A DNA stretch of 64,000 nt from Phyto melanocephala (lineage: Eukaryota > Arthropoda > Insecta > Diptera > Rhinophoridae): contig OW799234.1 in the NCBI GenBank assembly GCA_941918925.1, positions 13,840,501 to 13,904,500 on the forward strand. Direction: 5' to 3'. The notes beneath the pieces were generated by a model. That model saw only the letters and a list, made by a program, of their open reading frames with translations, made no database searches and was not told the origin of the DNA. Numbering within the stretch: position 1 is the stretch's first letter; the number at the start of each line of letters is the position of its first letter. Positions 62,171 through 64,000 of the stretch are shown in pieces. Both the position numbers and the translations under genes were made by a program.

Positions 62171-64000
62171 TACAAATACAAACCTTAAACACAAATTCCG
62201 CGTTTTGAATTCTCGAATTTAAGAAAAAGATGATATAATTATTTATATTAAAAAAAAAATTCAGTGAATTTACATTAAAACCTCAGAGTAGTAAAATCTA
62301 TTTTGAATTAAAACATACTTTTAGGTTGTCAGTAAGATCTTTTATTTATTGCTTTTTTTTAGAAGAATTCTTAGTAAATTTTTAATTTAACTCTTTTTTT
62401 CAATTTCCTTCTTCACTTTATTTTCATAGAAGTTTTCTTAAAATGCTTTACATTTTTAAAATGTGCTCTCTTCACCGGTAACAATAATTTTAGTGAGTGA
62501 TCATTTAAAAAAAAAAACATATTTAAATGTTAAATAAAAAAATATATACATAAACCTAATATACATATAATTATTGCTTATATTATATATTAAAAGCAAA
62601 ATAATTTGAAAACAAAGTATTTTAACAGATTTTGTAGTATTTATTTTAAAATAATTAAAGTAGGTACTAAGAGTTGGAAGTTTTCATTAAACATACTTAC
62701 ATACATATACTATATTTAAACAAAGAAAACATCAAAAACAAACTGAACAAGAAAATGCTTAAAGGAAATTAAGAGCAAATAAAATATTACTTTAAAATAA
62801 TAACAGAATTGTTTTTAAATATATTTTTTAAAACCATCGAAAAGATTGTAGGTATTAAAGATGTTAAATAACGGTAAAATGAATCCATTTAAAAAATAAG
62901 ACTTTAATTTAACAACGCCCTCTATATGTCATATTCCCTAACCAGGATTACCATATTTTCCTGTAAAAAACTTTAAAAAAACACTGCCATATCACCCTTA
63001 CAATAGCAGTTGGTAAGACCGTGTTTCCATACAATGTTAAACTATATTAGATCGGCATTTAAAACTTACGTGCGCCGTTGGATATATTTTTACACTTGTT
63101 CACATCAAATCAACAAGATGTTAACATCTTTCCATATGAATTGTACAAGTTTGTGTGTCAACATCTTTTAAAGATGATTCTCAATTGATCACATGCAGTA
63201 TTTTATATAAAAAGTCGAATTCGGGAGTTCCGGCTTCCTATAGGAAGGTATATGCCGATTAAAAATATTTGACAATTTAATCGAAAATAATTGGTGATGA
63301 CAGTTTTGTCTTTTGTCTAGTGATAGTAACCTAGAACCTTCATTTTTTTTGTCTTATCGAAATGAGATTAGAATCGTAAACAAAACAAAAAAAATACTCA
63401 TTTCGTTTTACTCGACATCTTTCGATTATTTAATTGTCTTCACAAGAAAAAATAAATATAGCTGTCAAAAAATACATACCATCACTAGACAAGTGCCAAA
63501 AAATTGCATCTAATGAGTGGAAATTTCTTCATCATCTTTCTCTAGCAAAATATAACGAAATCTGTATATTGTAACAAATATGAAAGATGTTGCAAATGTA
63601 AACAAGTTTTTTTCATTTTAAAAATCTTCCACGTATTCCGCTAAGGTGTGCGAAAGTGTATCATAGCCGACGTCGCACAGTTCTGCTAAAAACTTAATAT
63701 ACATATATTTCTGCTGAGTTCGTCTTAGAGGACTTAAAGGTTTTTCGTATCCTAGTAGTATTTGAGTAAAGCTTAATGCCCTTGAAATCTCAGAAGTTTG
63801 TTAAAATACTCGCGTTTCTTTTAAATGCCTATGGAATATGTGTGAAAAAGTTTATTACTTTTCATACAAATCACATTGTTAATATTAAATGTTAAGAATG
63901 TTTGATGTCAGACCACTTTTATGATGTAAAACCCCGTTTGTTTGAAAAATACACTTCTTTAAAAATTGTTAAAATTTACGTTTAATTAAACATATTATTG
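62171..64000. other. Downstream AT-rich DNA
   Basis: No gene recognised. ACTTGTTCACAT with AACATCTTTCC after it (63095-63136) and, inverted, GAAAGATGTTGCAAATGTAA (63580-63599) then ACAAGT could be the ends of a MITE of about 520 bp, with low certainty. The frame at 63313-63513 lies inside that interval and has no known domain. Confidence 0.45.

Overview
This window is nuclear DNA of a higher fly, most likely a calyptrate such as a blowfly, flesh fly or house fly. Three things support this. It is strongly AT-rich. The one real gene is a fly-type citrate synthase of 464 codons, the length I recall for Drosophila kdn. The non-coding DNA is full of repeats that look like the fly DINE-1/INE-1 (Helentron-type) family. 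I had no search tools; family names rest on motifs, terminal repeats and target-site duplications (TSDs) read by eye.

The gene runs on the + strand in four coding exons: 9772-9816, 51870-52028, 60561-60920 and 60993-61823. All splice sites are GT-AG and every junction is in phase 0. It encodes mitochondrial citrate synthase, the entry enzyme of the TCA cycle, with the catalytic triad intact (H302, H348, D403). Intron 1 is about 42 kb, intron 2 about 8.5 kb and intron 3 only 72 bp. I see no other intact protein-coding gene.

Layout: 1-4930 is a decayed tandem array built on CCGGGTAATCG/CGATTATTCG motifs, interrupted by a 277-bp piggyBac-like MITE. 4931-9240 is AT-rich DNA without recognisable content. 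9240-9771 is the likely promoter and leader. The introns are a nested graveyard of transposons: at least seven DINE-like copies or clusters in two subfamilies (A with ACGCCCAC-rich repeats, B with AAGATGGCG-rich repeats); mariner remnants; pogo/Tigger, hAT, PIF/Harbinger and several TA-target MITEs; one tRNA-derived SINE; a possible solo LTR; and a remnant of a non-LTR retrotransposon RNase H region. 61824-64000 is the 3' UTR and downstream AT-rich DNA.

The repeats form a readable nesting order. Mariner, pogo-like and LTR-like elements sit inside DINE-like elements, with unoccupied versions of the same sites elsewhere in the window. A DINE-like copy sits inside a mariner, and a hAT MITE sits inside another mariner. 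The most striking single structure is a tandem array with a period of exactly 288 bp in the DINE-like element at 10782-13815. I found no convincing undescribed functional system.
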